A stretch of 64,000 bases of DNA from Mycobacteriaceae bacterium (GCA_019749805.1 JAIEPH010000001.1:62001-126000), one strand, 5' to 3'; positions 49,933-58,611 are shown, counted from the first letter of the stretch. Translations and numbers: made by a program. The notes: generated from the sequence alone by a model not told the origin.

Positions 49933-50033
49933 GTCCGCCCCTCCCCTATCGCGATGCAATCTGTGGTTGCAGCGTACAACACGTGGGAGTTGCATATAGT
50001 GTGTGCTTCTGCTGATGTTTGCCACCAAGGCGA

Positions 50034-50046
50034 TACTGTCAGTCCC
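50034..50046 (+). promoter_or_regulatory. leaderless -10 box for the gene at 50047
   Basis: TACTGT at 50034-50039, then 7 nt, then GTG. Confidence 0.5.
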
Positions 50047-50430
50047 GTGGCATTCGACGACCTCTCCGACGACGCGCTGGCTGCAGCGTCGGACGTCGTC
50101 GCCACGGCCGCTCTCCGCGCCGCTCGACTCGAAGCGACACAGCTCTTGCTGGCCGGCCCAGGCGCCGGCGCAGGCGACGATCCCGCGGCGGCCGTCGAGG
50201 TGTTGATCAGGTCCGACCATGGCGACCCGAGCTACGAGCTGCTGCATGCGTTCGAGAAGCCATGGGCACTTCTGGTCATCCGCATCATCGCGACCGTCTG
50301 CGACCCCGCCCCGGCCATCGAAGATGCCCGACGTCGCGGAGTGACCGTGCCCGCCATCGCCAAGACGCTTGGAGTGTCACACCAGGCGATCTACGCGCGG
50401 TACGCCGACATAGTGCGCAAGCCCCGCTGA
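50047..50430 (+). CDS. 127-aa protein with C-terminal HTH
   Basis: The acidic helical N-terminal part precedes a helix-turn-helix at about 96-120 (RRRGVTVPAIAKTLGVSHQA, IYARYADIV). A small DNA-binding regulator or nucleoid protein is likely. GTG at 50047 is set by the leaderless promoter. Converges with the 100-residue gene at 50477 across an AT-rich hairpin. Confidence 0.65.
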   Translation: MAFDDLSDDALAAASDVVATAALRAARLEATQLLLAGPGAGAGDDPAAAVEVLIRSDHGDPSYELLHAFEKPWALLVIRIIATVCDPAPAIEDARRRGVTVPAIAKTLGVSHQAIYARYADIVRKPR

Positions 50431-50439
50431 CGCATTTTC

Positions 50440-50462
50440 TGAAACTTTGTTTCAAAGTTTCA
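50440..50462. terminator. AT-rich bidirectional hairpin
   Basis: TGAAACTTTG, TTT, CAAAGTTTCA: a perfect 10-bp stem with a 3-nt loop between converging genes. Its low GC stands out sharply from the surroundings. Confidence 0.75.
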
Positions 50463-50476
50463 CCGTCTGCCCCGGG

Positions 50477-50779
50477 TTATCCGGTCCGTGCGGCGGCTGT
50501 CTTGTTGATTTGGATCTCGTACTTGGTTCCGTCTTTGTAGTCGATGACCATGCCGCCCTCGTAGTGCTTGAGGATGTGCTCGGCGACAACGCGGATCGCC
50601 ATGTCGGTGCAGTCCGCGTGGTGGAGGCGGGCGAGGTAGTCGTCCATGCCGGGGGTGAGTTCGCCGTCGTCCGGATCAATGATGTCTTCGCCCGCAAGGA
50701 ATTCGGTGTGTGCCCGGTTAAGCAGGCCGACGTTGATTTGTCCCGAGAACGGGCCTTCTTGAATTCCGAAGTAAGTCAT
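50477..50779 (-). CDS. 100-aa protein of unknown function
   Basis: Acidic protein: MTYFGIQEGPFSG, GELTPGMDDYLARLHHADC, then IDYKDGTKYEIQINK. Two short strands and helices; no family recognised. ATG at 50779 with AAAGAGA upstream, 53 nt after the whiA stop. Last gene of the minus-strand run from 55173. Confidence 0.6.
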   Translation of the reverse strand: MTYFGIQEGPFSGQINVGLLNRAHTEFLAGEDIIDPDDGELTPGMDDYLARLHHADCTDMAIRVVAEHILKHYEGGMVIDYKDGTKYEIQINKTAAARTG

Positions 50780-50832
50780 GGTGTCTCTTTCGGTCGGTGG
50801 CTGGGTTCATCTTCCGCTGCACTTGAGGCGGT

Positions 50833-51828
50833 TTACGCGCCCGCCTGCAGTGCCACCACTGACTGTGTGTCCGCGAGACCGTGGGCGTACGCGTAGCGGT
50901 CCGCCTTTTCCAGAAGGCGCCGGAGGCGGCCGGCCATCGCGTCCTTGGACAGCGCCGGCACCGCCAGGCGACCCAGCTCTTCCAAAGACACCGACCGATG
51001 CTCAAGACGCAACCGACCCGCTTCAGCCAGATCCTCCGGGACGTCTTCGCCCAAGATGTCCAATGCTCGCTGCACCCGCGCGGCCGCAGCCTTCGCCGCC
51101 GCTGCCGTGCGCTGCGTGTTCTGCTCGTGGAATCCGCGGGCCGCGTGCCCTGTCGGGGCGTCCCGTTGGCGAGTGCATCGTGTTACCCAGTGCGCTTGTG
51201 CTTCTTGAGCGCCCATGGCCCCGAGTAGCGCTGTGACGGCGTCGTTGTCGGATACGACCACCAGGACTGCGCCGCGTACTTCTCGGACTTTTGCGGTGAC
51301 GCCCAGGCGTCGGGCTGCGCCGGCTAGTGCGACGGCGGCTTCTTGTGCGGGGGCCTTGACTTGCAGTGCTCGGGGCCGGCCGGGCTGGCTTAGCTCTCCG
51401 CTGGCCAGGAAGGCGCCTCGCCAGACGGCTTTCATGGCGTCGCGATCGCCGGCGACGATGGCGGGTGGCAAGCCGCGTATGCGTTGGCCCCGGCGGTCGA
51501 TTAGACCGACGCGGCGGGCGAAGGTGTCGACGTCGTCGTGGACCGCGACCTCATGGCATCGGGCGTGGTAGCGGCGGGCGTTGGGCCCGGTAAAGGAGGT
51601 GTGCCCAGGCTTTGCGTCGAGGGTCGCTCTGGGATCGTAGAGGTCTCGGATCATGGTGTGGAGCCGGTGTGCGACGTCTTCGGTGTCCAGCTCGGCCGTG
51701 ACGATGAGCTGGTCATCGACGGTGTGGAGTTCTCCGGCGAATCGCAGGATCGTGGCGGCCTCGACGCGGCGCAGGGCAGGAGAGGCGACCCGGACACGGG
51801 ACAACTCGGTCTTGACGTCAGTGACCAC
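50833..51828 (-). CDS. whiA: plasmid-borne WhiA-type regulator
   Basis: 331 residues. TDVKTELSRV, AATILRFAGELH, ELDTEDVAHRL, GLIDRRGQRIRGLPPAIV, AVWRGAFLASGELSQPGR, ARRLGVTAKVREVRGA, GAMGAQEA, and the C-terminal DNA-binding part (RALDILGEDVPEDLAEAGRL, SLEELGRLAVP-LSKDAMAGR) follow chromosomal WhiA throughout. WhiA, with WhiB, activates division and sporulation genes in Streptomyces; mycobacteria carry one chromosomal copy. I chose a GTG at 51828 (GGGAGG 7 nt upstream, start like that of WhiA) over a GTG at 51843. Confidence 0.92.
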   Translation of the reverse strand: MVTDVKTELSRVRVASPALRRVEAATILRFAGELHTVDDQLIVTAELDTEDVAHRLHTMIRDLYDPRATLDAKPGHTSFTGPNARRYHARCHEVAVHDDVDTFARRVGLIDRRGQRIRGLPPAIVAGDRDAMKAVWRGAFLASGELSQPGRPRALQVKAPAQEAAVALAGAARRLGVTAKVREVRGAVLVVVSDNDAVTALLGAMGAQEAQAHWVTRCTRQRDAPTGHAARGFHEQNTQRTAAAAKAAAARVQRALDILGEDVPEDLAEAGRLRLEHRSVSLEELGRLAVPALSKDAMAGRLRRLLEKADRYAYAHGLADTQSVVALQAGA

Positions 51829-51964
51829 GTTCGAGCCTCCCACCTCGGCGATGTTCCAAGGGTAGGGCTGGTTTCGGTCGGAATGCGGTGCCGAGGCTCA
51901 CCAATCTCGCCCCTGGCTGGGTTGTCAGGTGGGCGAAGTGGGTCGCCGACACCCGACGCGTCCA

Positions 51965-52984
51965 TTAACGCGACGGCGCCGAGCCGTCCCCGCCCTCACG
52001 CTTCTCGTCCGCTGCCGGGCTCGGTGGATCCGTGCGAATGAGATTGACCCGAGGCAGCTCCAGTAGAGGTTTGTCTTCGGGCCCTGCGGTGTGCGGGGAA
52101 ACGTAGATGGTTTTCCGCAATGCGCTCTGGGGGCCGTATGGCTGCATCTTGTAGTGGCCGCGAACCCACCAGCGGTGGTCGTGGTCTTTTCCTTTCCCTC
52201 TCATGCGCGCACCAGACGCGTCGTCAGGCGGCCGACGTAGCAGATCGATGACCACTACCTCTGGTTGCGCTGCCTTGGCGCCGCGATCAACCCGCGGAAT
52301 CACAACGCCCTCCCCTGGGCCGAGCACCTTCTGCGAGGTGAGGCGCGGCTGCCCCGCCGTCAGCAAGACTGACGTCAACAGCGCGAGCGTGTAGTCGGCA
52401 TCGTGCACAGCGTCGTCAAACAGTTGCCGATCACTATCGAGGACCCAGGTGAGAACACCTGTCAGCGGCGGCTGGATGCCGGGGTCCCACCCGTACTTGG
52501 CGTACTCAGCGTCCCGCGCCCGCAGCAGGTGCTTATGACCGTCCATCCGGGACATTAAGTGGAAGTGCATAGGTCGCTGACCGAACCGATCGCCCGGCAG
52601 GCCTGAGGTCAGGTTCCACATGACTGCGTCCCATGGAACATTCTCGCCGGAGCCCAGTTCCCACCGCAGCGTCCCAATCGGCTTTTCGAAGCACATGAAT
52701 CCAGACGACGCAATGTTGCTGCTGCGCAACAGTTCTGCGGCCGTGTGGCTGGGCACCCCGTGTGCGGTCAGCCCGACGGCGACATCGACTGCATGCTTCT
52801 GCATCCAATACAGCGTGCGCGATTGCACGGGCGCACTCATGCGGTCGTCTTCGGTCGTATTGTTTTGTCCGCGGTCGGAATTCGCAACGTTGGGATCCCG
52901 CGGAGCAGCCTCCTCGCTTTCAATGTGGGCGAGCATTTGAGGCATTCCATAGGCCGTCCAGGATCGGTTCCGGTGCTTGCTCAT
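51965..52984 (-). CDS. VRGHW-tail protein 2
   Basis: 339 residues. The tail RWWVRGHYKMQPYGP, TIYVSPHTAGPEDKPLL, RVNLI matches the proteins at 38756 and 53150. The body contains AVDVAVGLTAHGVPSHTAA and LRSSNIASSGFMCFEK; its fold is unknown. The distance and partial similarity to the neighbouring copy suggest an old tandem duplication. ATG at 52984 with AGAGAG upstream. Confidence 0.68.
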   Translation of the reverse strand: MSKHRNRSWTAYGMPQMLAHIESEEAAPRDPNVANSDRGQNNTTEDDRMSAPVQSRTLYWMQKHAVDVAVGLTAHGVPSHTAAELLRSSNIASSGFMCFEKPIGTLRWELGSGENVPWDAVMWNLTSGLPGDRFGQRPMHFHLMSRMDGHKHLLRARDAEYAKYGWDPGIQPPLTGVLTWVLDSDRQLFDDAVHDADYTLALLTSVLLTAGQPRLTSQKVLGPGEGVVIPRVDRGAKAAQPEVVVIDLLRRPPDDASGARMRGKGKDHDHRWWVRGHYKMQPYGPQSALRKTIYVSPHTAGPEDKPLLELPRVNLIRTDPPSPAADEKREGGDGSAPSR

Positions 52985-53149
52985 CCCGGTCTCTCTTCCC
53001 GATCGACTTGTGCGGATCAAGGGGGCCCGTCCCAGGACAATACCGGGCAACCTTCAATGGCCTAAGTCGAATCCACCGTTAATCGGGCAATCCCCACTTC
53101 GACGTCGCGCTGGCGGGACAGGCGTCTTGATCTTCACGTCCATCCGTGG

Positions 53150-54130
53150 CTAGCGGAGGCCAGAAGGCGGGCGCGTGCGTTGGCCGTAGACGGCGTTGAC
53201 CCGCGGGGCCGGTCGGCCTGACGGTTCGGGTGCATCTGGGCGACCTGCGGTGTGGAGGTCGATGTAGATCCATTTGCGTAGCTGTCCGCCAGGGCCGTGT
53301 GGTTGCTTGCGCCAGTGCCCACGCACGAACCACCGCCGCAGGGCCTGTTCGTCGCGCCGGCTGTTAGATCGCCCGGAGGTGGCCGGCCGCAGAAGATCCA
53401 GAAGGACGACTGTTCGGTCCTCGGCGCTGCGTCCGAAGGTCGTGGGTCGTTGGCTGGGCATCGACCGGGTGGTCAGGATGCGTTGCTGCCCGATGAGAGC
53501 CAGGAGCGCGGTCACGACTTGGCCCACCATGGGCGGCACGGCGCGCATACCGGGGATTGGTGGTGCGGTGGGTACCAATGAGACGTCGCCGCCGGGACAG
53601 CTGTCCAGTGGCACCGAATCAAACCGGACCGACTGCGCTGGTGACCAGCTGGGCCGGTCGCGGCTCAGCGCGCCGGCCGTGCGCAGGGCCTCTGCTCGCG
53701 AGATCAGGAAGCTGGTGAATGCCTCGTCGTCGTAGAACCAGGCGATGCCATCCCAGGTGGTTTCCATGTCCGGCGCATTGGGTTCGGATAGTCGGTTGTT
53801 GGTCCAGGGCAGGGCAGCAAGGGATTTGGGCCAGATCATCAAGCCGGCCGGCGGGAGTTCGGATGTGGCGATCAGCTCTCGGTAGGTGACCTCGGGCAGC
53901 GTTGTGGCCATGTCCATGGCCACGGTCGCCGCGGTGCGGCTCATCCAGTAAAGGTCTGCGTCAGGGAGCCGCTTGACGAGCTGCGCCATGTAGGGGCGGC
54001 TTGGGTGTGCGGCGATGTCGGCGCGCGCGTTATCCAGTGTCGCTTGGTATGTCGCTTCGGCGGCGGCTATGGCTTCGGCGATCCACGGCATGGCCGTGGA
54101 TTCCCATCGAGTCTTGTTGCGCGACGGCAC
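53150..54130 (-). CDS. VRGHW-tail protein 3
   Basis: 326 residues. Tail RRWFVRGHWRKQPHGPGG, WIYIDLHTAGRPD matches the other two VRGHW proteins. N-terminal half helical (IAEAIAAAEATYQATLDNA), then ASELPPAGLMIWPKS-like segment parallel to ASSGFMCFEKP of protein 2. GTG at 54130 with AAGGGA 7 nt upstream. It follows the 126-residue gene by 12 nt. Confidence 0.68.
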   Translation of the reverse strand: MPSRNKTRWESTAMPWIAEAIAAAEATYQATLDNARADIAAHPSRPYMAQLVKRLPDADLYWMSRTAATVAMDMATTLPEVTYRELIATSELPPAGLMIWPKSLAALPWTNNRLSEPNAPDMETTWDGIAWFYDDEAFTSFLISRAEALRTAGALSRDRPSWSPAQSVRFDSVPLDSCPGGDVSLVPTAPPIPGMRAVPPMVGQVVTALLALIGQQRILTTRSMPSQRPTTFGRSAEDRTVVLLDLLRPATSGRSNSRRDEQALRRWFVRGHWRKQPHGPGGQLRKWIYIDLHTAGRPDAPEPSGRPAPRVNAVYGQRTRPPSGLR

Positions 54131-54142
54131 TTCGCGTCCCTT

Positions 54143-54523
54143 CTAGCGTGACGTGACGGGGTGGGTGTTGGGGGTCGACGGTTCGACGGGTGCGCGCCAG
54201 CCCTTGTCGACTGGTGCGTCGTGGGCGGGAATGGTGATGGTCTCGTCGGCGCCGGAGAGTGTGCGTCTGATCCTGGTCGTCTCGGCGACGCGTTCACGCG
54301 GGAGGAGGTCGTGACGAATGACGATGTGCCCGTGTTCTTCCAGTGAGCCGAAGGTGCGGTTTTGTTGGCCGTAGGCGGCGTGTCCGTCGATGAGGAAGAC
54401 GGGGTAGGTGCCGTGGCCGCGGCGGGCCATGTTTTGGTGTTCGTGGCCGTATTCGACGCGGCCTTGCCGGACGAGGTCGAGGGCTTCGCGTTGGCGGGGC
54501 GAGAGCGTCCTGGCGGTGGTCAT
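54143..54523 (-). CDS. 126-aa protein with possible winged-helix start
   Basis: LSPRQREALDLVRQGRVEYG at the N-terminus looks like the first helices of a small winged helix, followed by FLIDGHAAYGQQNRTFGSLEEHG, a pattern typical of plasmid and phage HTH accessory proteins. The C-terminal third is Thr/Pro-rich. ATG at 54523 with AAGGAGG 7 nt upstream. 24 nt after the PIN toxin gene. Confidence 0.6.
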   Translation of the reverse strand: MTTARTLSPRQREALDLVRQGRVEYGHEHQNMARRGHGTYPVFLIDGHAAYGQQNRTFGSLEEHGHIVIRHDLLPRERVAETTRIRRTLSGADETITIPAHDAPVDKGWRAPVEPSTPNTHPVTSR

Positions 54524-54547
54524 CGCGGACCTCCTTGGCTGGTTGGT

Positions 54548-54928
54548 TCAGACGGGGACGACGTCGAGGAGGCCGTCGAGGCCTCGCAGGTCGTCGGGGT
54601 TGCGGGTGTACAGGCGGGCTGAGTGTGCGTGGGCGGTGGCGGCGATGAGGAGGTCCATGGCGCGTGCTCGGGGTTGGCGGCCGGCGTCGACGATGGCCGC
54701 GGCGATTTGCCCGTAGCTGGCGGCGACGGCCGCGTCGAGCGGTAGCGGGTCGAAGTCGCGTTGGATCTGCAGGAGGCGGCGCAGGCGTTCGGCGCGGACG
54801 TCGCCCTTCTTGGCGACGAGGACGCCGAAGTGCAGTTCTGCCAGGGTGATTGCGCTGATGGCGAGTTCGCCTTCGAGGGGTTCGATGCCGGCGGCGATGA
54901 TCACGCTGGTGTCGAGGATGGCCTTCAT
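54548..54928 (-). CDS. PIN-domain toxin
   Basis: 126 residues. AILDTSVII gives the first Asp; ITLAELHFG the Glu; RARAMDLLIAATA the third Asp; ARLYTRNPDDL the last. This is a VapC/FitB-type ribonuclease. The ATG overlaps the antitoxin stop (ATGA). Confidence 0.9.
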   Translation of the reverse strand: MKAILDTSVIIAAGIEPLEGELAISAITLAELHFGVLVAKKGDVRAERLRRLLQIQRDFDPLPLDAAVAASYGQIAAAIVDAGRQPRARAMDLLIAATAHAHSARLYTRNPDDLRGLDGLLDVVPV

Positions 54929-55173
54929 TTGGCGTCCCAGGGATCTGCGATGTGCTGGTCGACGAGGTCGCGGTCGGTGTTCCAGTCGGGGTCGGCGGGG
55001 CCGGTGAAGAGGTCGACGATGTCGCCCCATTGGCGCCAGGTGTGTGGGGCTGCGGGGACGAGGCGGGCTCCGGGTCGGCCGGCGACGGTGATGGTGATCT
55101 CTTCGCCGTCTTGGGCGCGGCGGACGAGGTCGGAGGCGTTTTGGCGTAGTTCGCGTAGCCCTACTTGTTCCAT
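54925..55173 (-). CDS. Phd/YefM-type antitoxin
   Basis: 82 residues. VGLRELRQNASDLVRRAQDG, then ITITVAGRPGARLVP is the Phd/YefM N-terminal DNA-binding fold; the acidic tail (LVDQHIADPWDAK) binds the toxin. ATG at 55173 is 7 nt from a TACCGT box, so the transcript is probably leaderless. Confidence 0.88.
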   Translation of the reverse strand: MEQVGLRELRQNASDLVRRAQDGEEITITVAGRPGARLVPAAPHTWRQWGDIVDLFTGPADPDWNTDRDLVDQHIADPWDAK

Positions 55174-55180
55174 GCCGCCC

Positions 55181-55208
55181 ACGGTAGCACATGTGCTACA
55201 TTAGAGCT
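55181..55208. promoter_or_regulatory. divergent leaderless promoters around a 16-bp palindrome
   Basis: GTAGCACATGTGCTAC at 55184-55199 is a perfect palindrome. Minus-strand -10 TACCGT (55186-55181) lies 7 nt before the antitoxin ATG; plus-strand -10 TACATT (55197-55202) lies 6 nt before the ATG at 55209. One bound antitoxin dimer would shut both promoters. Confidence 0.75.
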
Positions 55209-56294
55209 ATGACGTTGCGTGAGTTGACCTTCGGATCCGCAGATCTGCGCGGTCTCGACGACGCGTTCCATTGGCGAGCCGACGGGTTCTTCCGGGGCGT
55301 GCGGTACGACGGCACCATCAGAGGCGTGGCCAGTGACGCCGAGGCAGTCGCCGAGCTGCTCCGGCGCGGCGGTGTGCTGGCCACCGACGGCCCGGTCTAC
55401 CAGGCCCGGCCCAACCACGAGGTCGTCGACTTCGGATGGTCGTCGGACGCCTCCGCCGACGCCGACGACCTCAGCTGGGACTTCGAACGCCAACTCCGCG
55501 AGGGGCGCCCCGCCGACCTCGACAGCCGCCTGCGCGCGGTGGCGTCGCAGATCCCCGACAGCCATGCCGAGCGGGCAACGCTGGCATGGCAGCGCGCCTC
55601 GGCCCTGAATGCATCTGTGCCGCAGACGGATTCCCATCGGGTGTTCATGCCGCCGTTCGACGATTCCGACGTCGCCGCCCTTGGTGTACCCGGCGCTGCG
55701 TTGCGGGGCTGGGCGACGTGGGCGGAATGGGTGGATCCGCGTCTGCTGGTGTCGACGAACGACAAGATCTGGGGTGACATCGATCGAGAGCCTCGGCGGG
55801 ACACCGTTGTTCGCGTCGGTGAGTGGCTGCGCAGCGCTGTCGCCGACGGCGACGTCGACCGCTGGCTGCGGAAGATGTTCACCGGTGACCCGGTGTTCCT
55901 GCAGCGGCTGGAGGGACCCGCGGGCCCGGTGTACCAGGTCGGTCCTGGCACGCATCGCGCGCACGCTGCCCGGGTGTGGGACCTGCCGTACGTGTTGGGG
56001 CGGGTGCACGTGGAGCGGCTGGCCAAGCCGTTGCAGCCGCGGACCGCGGTGATGGAGGCGCTGTGGAACGGGTTGTGCCGCCGGGGTCTGCTGACCGCGG
56101 GCACCGACGGTGGCCGTTGGTATTTGCGTGATGTCGTGGCTGACTGGATGCTCACTCCGCCGGCGGTGGCGACCCAGTGGAACGCAATGTACGAGCGCGT
56201 CTATCCGGGCGCCCTGCAGGCGGCGACCGGGTTGACGCTCGACGAGCTGCTTGACCCTGACCACTGGGCCGCCGCCCTGCTTCGGGGTTTCTGA
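55209..56294 (+). CDS. 361-aa protein of unknown function, plasmid type
   Basis: The N-terminal part TLRELTFGSADLRGLDDAFH and ATDGPVYQARPNHEVVDFGW, and the later GPVYQVGPGTHRAHAARVWD-LPYVLGRV, resemble ParB-like nuclease-fold proteins of plasmids (a G-THR-HAARV motif), but the evidence is thin. It ends with helices. ATG at 55209 from the divergent leaderless promoter. The stop lies 3 nt from the convergent end of the large secreted protein. Confidence 0.6.
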   Translation: MTLRELTFGSADLRGLDDAFHWRADGFFRGVRYDGTIRGVASDAEAVAELLRRGGVLATDGPVYQARPNHEVVDFGWSSDASADADDLSWDFERQLREGRPADLDSRLRAVASQIPDSHAERATLAWQRASALNASVPQTDSHRVFMPPFDDSDVAALGVPGAALRGWATWAEWVDPRLLVSTNDKIWGDIDREPRRDTVVRVGEWLRSAVADGDVDRWLRKMFTGDPVFLQRLEGPAGPVYQVGPGTHRAHAARVWDLPYVLGRVHVERLAKPLQPRTAVMEALWNGLCRRGLLTAGTDGGRWYLRDVVADWMLTPPAVATQWNAMYERVYPGALQAATGLTLDELLDPDHWAAALLRGF

Positions 56295-56297
56295 GAG

Positions 56298-58322
56298 TTA
56301 CGCCGCAGCGGCGTGTTTGGGCGTGGAGTCGCTTGCCGCGGCGTGCCGCGGTGAGGTGTCGGAGGCGTGCTTGGGCGTCGTCGAGGTGCTGGCCGTGTCC
56401 GTGGTGTGGTCGGCGCCGGCCGGGGTGCGCGGCGTAGAGGTGGCACGGGTCGTCGTGTCGTCGTCCTTGTCGGTGGACCGTGTGGTTGGCCGCTTGCCCG
56501 CGCTGGCGGTGGACGAGGTGTCCGTCGCGGTCCCGGGCTTGGGGTCGCGGACCTTGCCGGTGCTGGTCTCCGAATCCTTGGTTGCGGCGGAGGTCGTGCT
56601 GGCGGCGGTGGCCGTCTTCGTACCGGCGGTCGGGGTGTCGGCCTTGGGTGCGGTGGACGGTGCCCCTTCGCCCGCCGTGGTATCGGTCGTGCCGCTCGCC
56701 GCCGAATCCGTGGTGGCGGCCGCGGCCGGTTGTTCTTCGGTCGCTGCGGTAGGCGTTGTGGGGGTCTCGGTCACGGCGGTGGCGGGTTCTGTCGCGAGGT
56801 CGGCAGTGACCGGTTCGACTGCCGTGGCGTCGGGATCGGCGGCCGCGGATCCCGACGCCACGTCCTCGAGTTCGTGCTTGTTCGTCGTCGGCGTGGTGGC
56901 GGTGTCGTCGGCGGTGCTGTCGCTGGCTGCCGCGGTCTCCCCTTCCTGCTCGGTGGCCGCGGCGGGCTTGGCTGTGGCGAGCTGCAGGGTGACGGTCTTG
57001 GCGGCGGGCGCGGCGAACGGCTCGGTGATGGCGGAGCCGATGTCGAGGACGGTGGCGATCGTCCGGAAGCCGATGTTGGCGGCGAACGCGGCACCGTTGA
57101 CGAGTCCGTTGACGGTGGCGGCCAGGGCGTGGGGCAGGTTGTAGACGATGGACGGCAGCCCCACTGCTTGCATGATGCCGCTGGCTGCGGTGGCCAAACC
57201 CGATGTGAGCGAGGTGATCACGTTGGCCCCGGCGGTGGTGATGTCGGCCGCCGCCGAAAATGGCACCGAGGCCAACGACCCCACGGAGTGGCCGACGACG
57301 GTGGCGGTGCTGATGCCGGCGCCGACGAGCACCGAGATGGCGTTGGTGTAGCTGGCGGCGCTGAGCGGGGCGGAGCCGATGGTGTTGATGACGCTCTGGA
57401 TGGCGCCGCCGCGTGTGCCGTCACCGATCCAGGTGGCAACCACGTCGGACGCGCCGTCGGCGGCTCGGCCCAGGACGGTGGTGGCGGCGTTGACGATGGT
57501 CGTGGAGGCGCCGTTGACGGCGGCGACGGCGGCGGTGACGGGTGCGGAGACGATGCCCTGGACGGCGGTGAGCAGACCGTTGATCAGGTCGACGTCGGTC
57601 AGGCTCTTGCCGGCGTTGACGAGGCCGTTGAAGGTGTCCAGCGCGTTGGAGATCTGGGCGGTCACGCCGGTGACGACGGTGTTGGTCACCGATAGAACGT
57701 TGGCGCCGAGGTTGTTGGCGGTGCCGATGCCCTGGGTGAGCAGCAGGCCGGCGATGTCGATGGGGGTGTTGATTAGTCCGGTGTAGCTCGGCAGTGCCAG
57801 TGGGTTGTTCACGACGGTGGCGACGGCGTGCAGGACGGAGCCGAGGGAGCCGGTGATGGTGGAGGTCAGGAGGTCGGTGAGCTGTCCGGTGGTCAGCACG
57901 GCCGTGCCGTTGGCGGCGTCGACCGAAGTGGACAGTTGCGAAAGCCCGTTACCGGCACTGGTTTTGAGGGTCTTGAGGATGGCGAGCAGCGGCTTGTTGT
58001 CGGTGGAGGCGATCAGCCCGTCCCACAGCGTGTTGTTGAGCGACACTGCTGAGCCCAGTGCGTTGGACAGGGTCTGGCCGGGCACGTCGACCAGGTTGGT
58101 CACGGTGATCGACGCGGAGTTCAGGGCGGCGTTGAGGTTGTCGACGAGGGCGGTGACGTCGGCTTGGTTGATCGCTGCGGCGAGCTGCAGGCGGGGGACG
58201 GTGATGCTGGGCACGGTGATGTCGCGCAGCGGGGGCGCCGGGACCATCAAGGGGGTGAAGGCGAGTGCGGCGGCGGTGGTGAGGGCCAGTCCGGCGGGCA
58301 TTGCTGAGCGGGCGGTGTGCAT
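56298..58322 (-). CDS. large secreted Ala/Thr-rich surface protein
   Basis: 674 residues. A signal peptide (MHTARSAMPAGLALTTAAAL) is followed by about 400 residues of hydrophobic amphipathic segments (ITVTNLVDVPGQTLSN, GLVNAGKSLTDVDLINGLL) as in mycobacterial outer-surface proteins, then a 200-residue Thr/Ser/Ala/Pro/Lys tail ending KHASDTSPRHAAASD. No cell-wall anchor or enzyme motif. ATG at 58322 with AGGAG 6 nt upstream; a longer frame to 58370 lacks one. Its promoter carries the same operator as the PE gene. Confidence 0.75.
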   Translation of the reverse strand: MHTARSAMPAGLALTTAAALAFTPLMVPAPPLRDITVPSITVPRLQLAAAINQADVTALVDNLNAALNSASITVTNLVDVPGQTLSNALGSAVSLNNTLWDGLIASTDNKPLLAILKTLKTSAGNGLSQLSTSVDAANGTAVLTTGQLTDLLTSTITGSLGSVLHAVATVVNNPLALPSYTGLINTPIDIAGLLLTQGIGTANNLGANVLSVTNTVVTGVTAQISNALDTFNGLVNAGKSLTDVDLINGLLTAVQGIVSAPVTAAVAAVNGASTTIVNAATTVLGRAADGASDVVATWIGDGTRGGAIQSVINTIGSAPLSAASYTNAISVLVGAGISTATVVGHSVGSLASVPFSAAADITTAGANVITSLTSGLATAASGIMQAVGLPSIVYNLPHALAATVNGLVNGAAFAANIGFRTIATVLDIGSAITEPFAAPAAKTVTLQLATAKPAAATEQEGETAAASDSTADDTATTPTTNKHELEDVASGSAAADPDATAVEPVTADLATEPATAVTETPTTPTAATEEQPAAAATTDSAASGTTDTTAGEGAPSTAPKADTPTAGTKTATAASTTSAATKDSETSTGKVRDPKPGTATDTSSTASAGKRPTTRSTDKDDDTTTRATSTPRTPAGADHTTDTASTSTTPKHASDTSPRHAAASDSTPKHAAAA

Positions 58323-58391
58323 GTCGGCTCCTGAAAATAACCGGCCCATCCCGGGCGGGCGGGTGAACACAGGCTTTTACCTGGTGTGGGG

Positions 58392-58419
58392 AATTTACCA
58401 GTGGCGGTAAATGCGTTCA
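58392..58419 (-). promoter_or_regulatory. promoter and operator of the large secreted protein
   Basis: Minus-strand TGAACG (58419-58414), 16-nt spacer, TAAATT (58397-58392). The perfect dyad ATTTACC-N6-GGTAAAT (58393-58412) sits in the same place as the dyad in the PE promoter at 15132-15159. Confidence 0.65.
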
Positions 58420-58611
58420 GGACTTCGCGCGATGAACTTCTTGCCGGTCCGTGGCGTTTTCGGCGGGTCGGCGTCGGGGTGTTCGCTGTGGGTCGGGACG
58501 CCTGGCGACGCGTGGACATCCGGGAACATGCCGTGCCATCATCGGAAACGGTTGACTTCCGATGGTGTTAGCTATGTTGCGGTCCGGGCTGAAGGAGCCG
58601 GGGACTTCCAC

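Noticed and set aside
56367..57695. Plus-strand Gly-rich frame opposite the secreted protein
   Set aside because: Looks like a PGRS protein but is the complement of the Ala/Thr-rich secreted protein, which has signal peptide, ribosome site and promoter.
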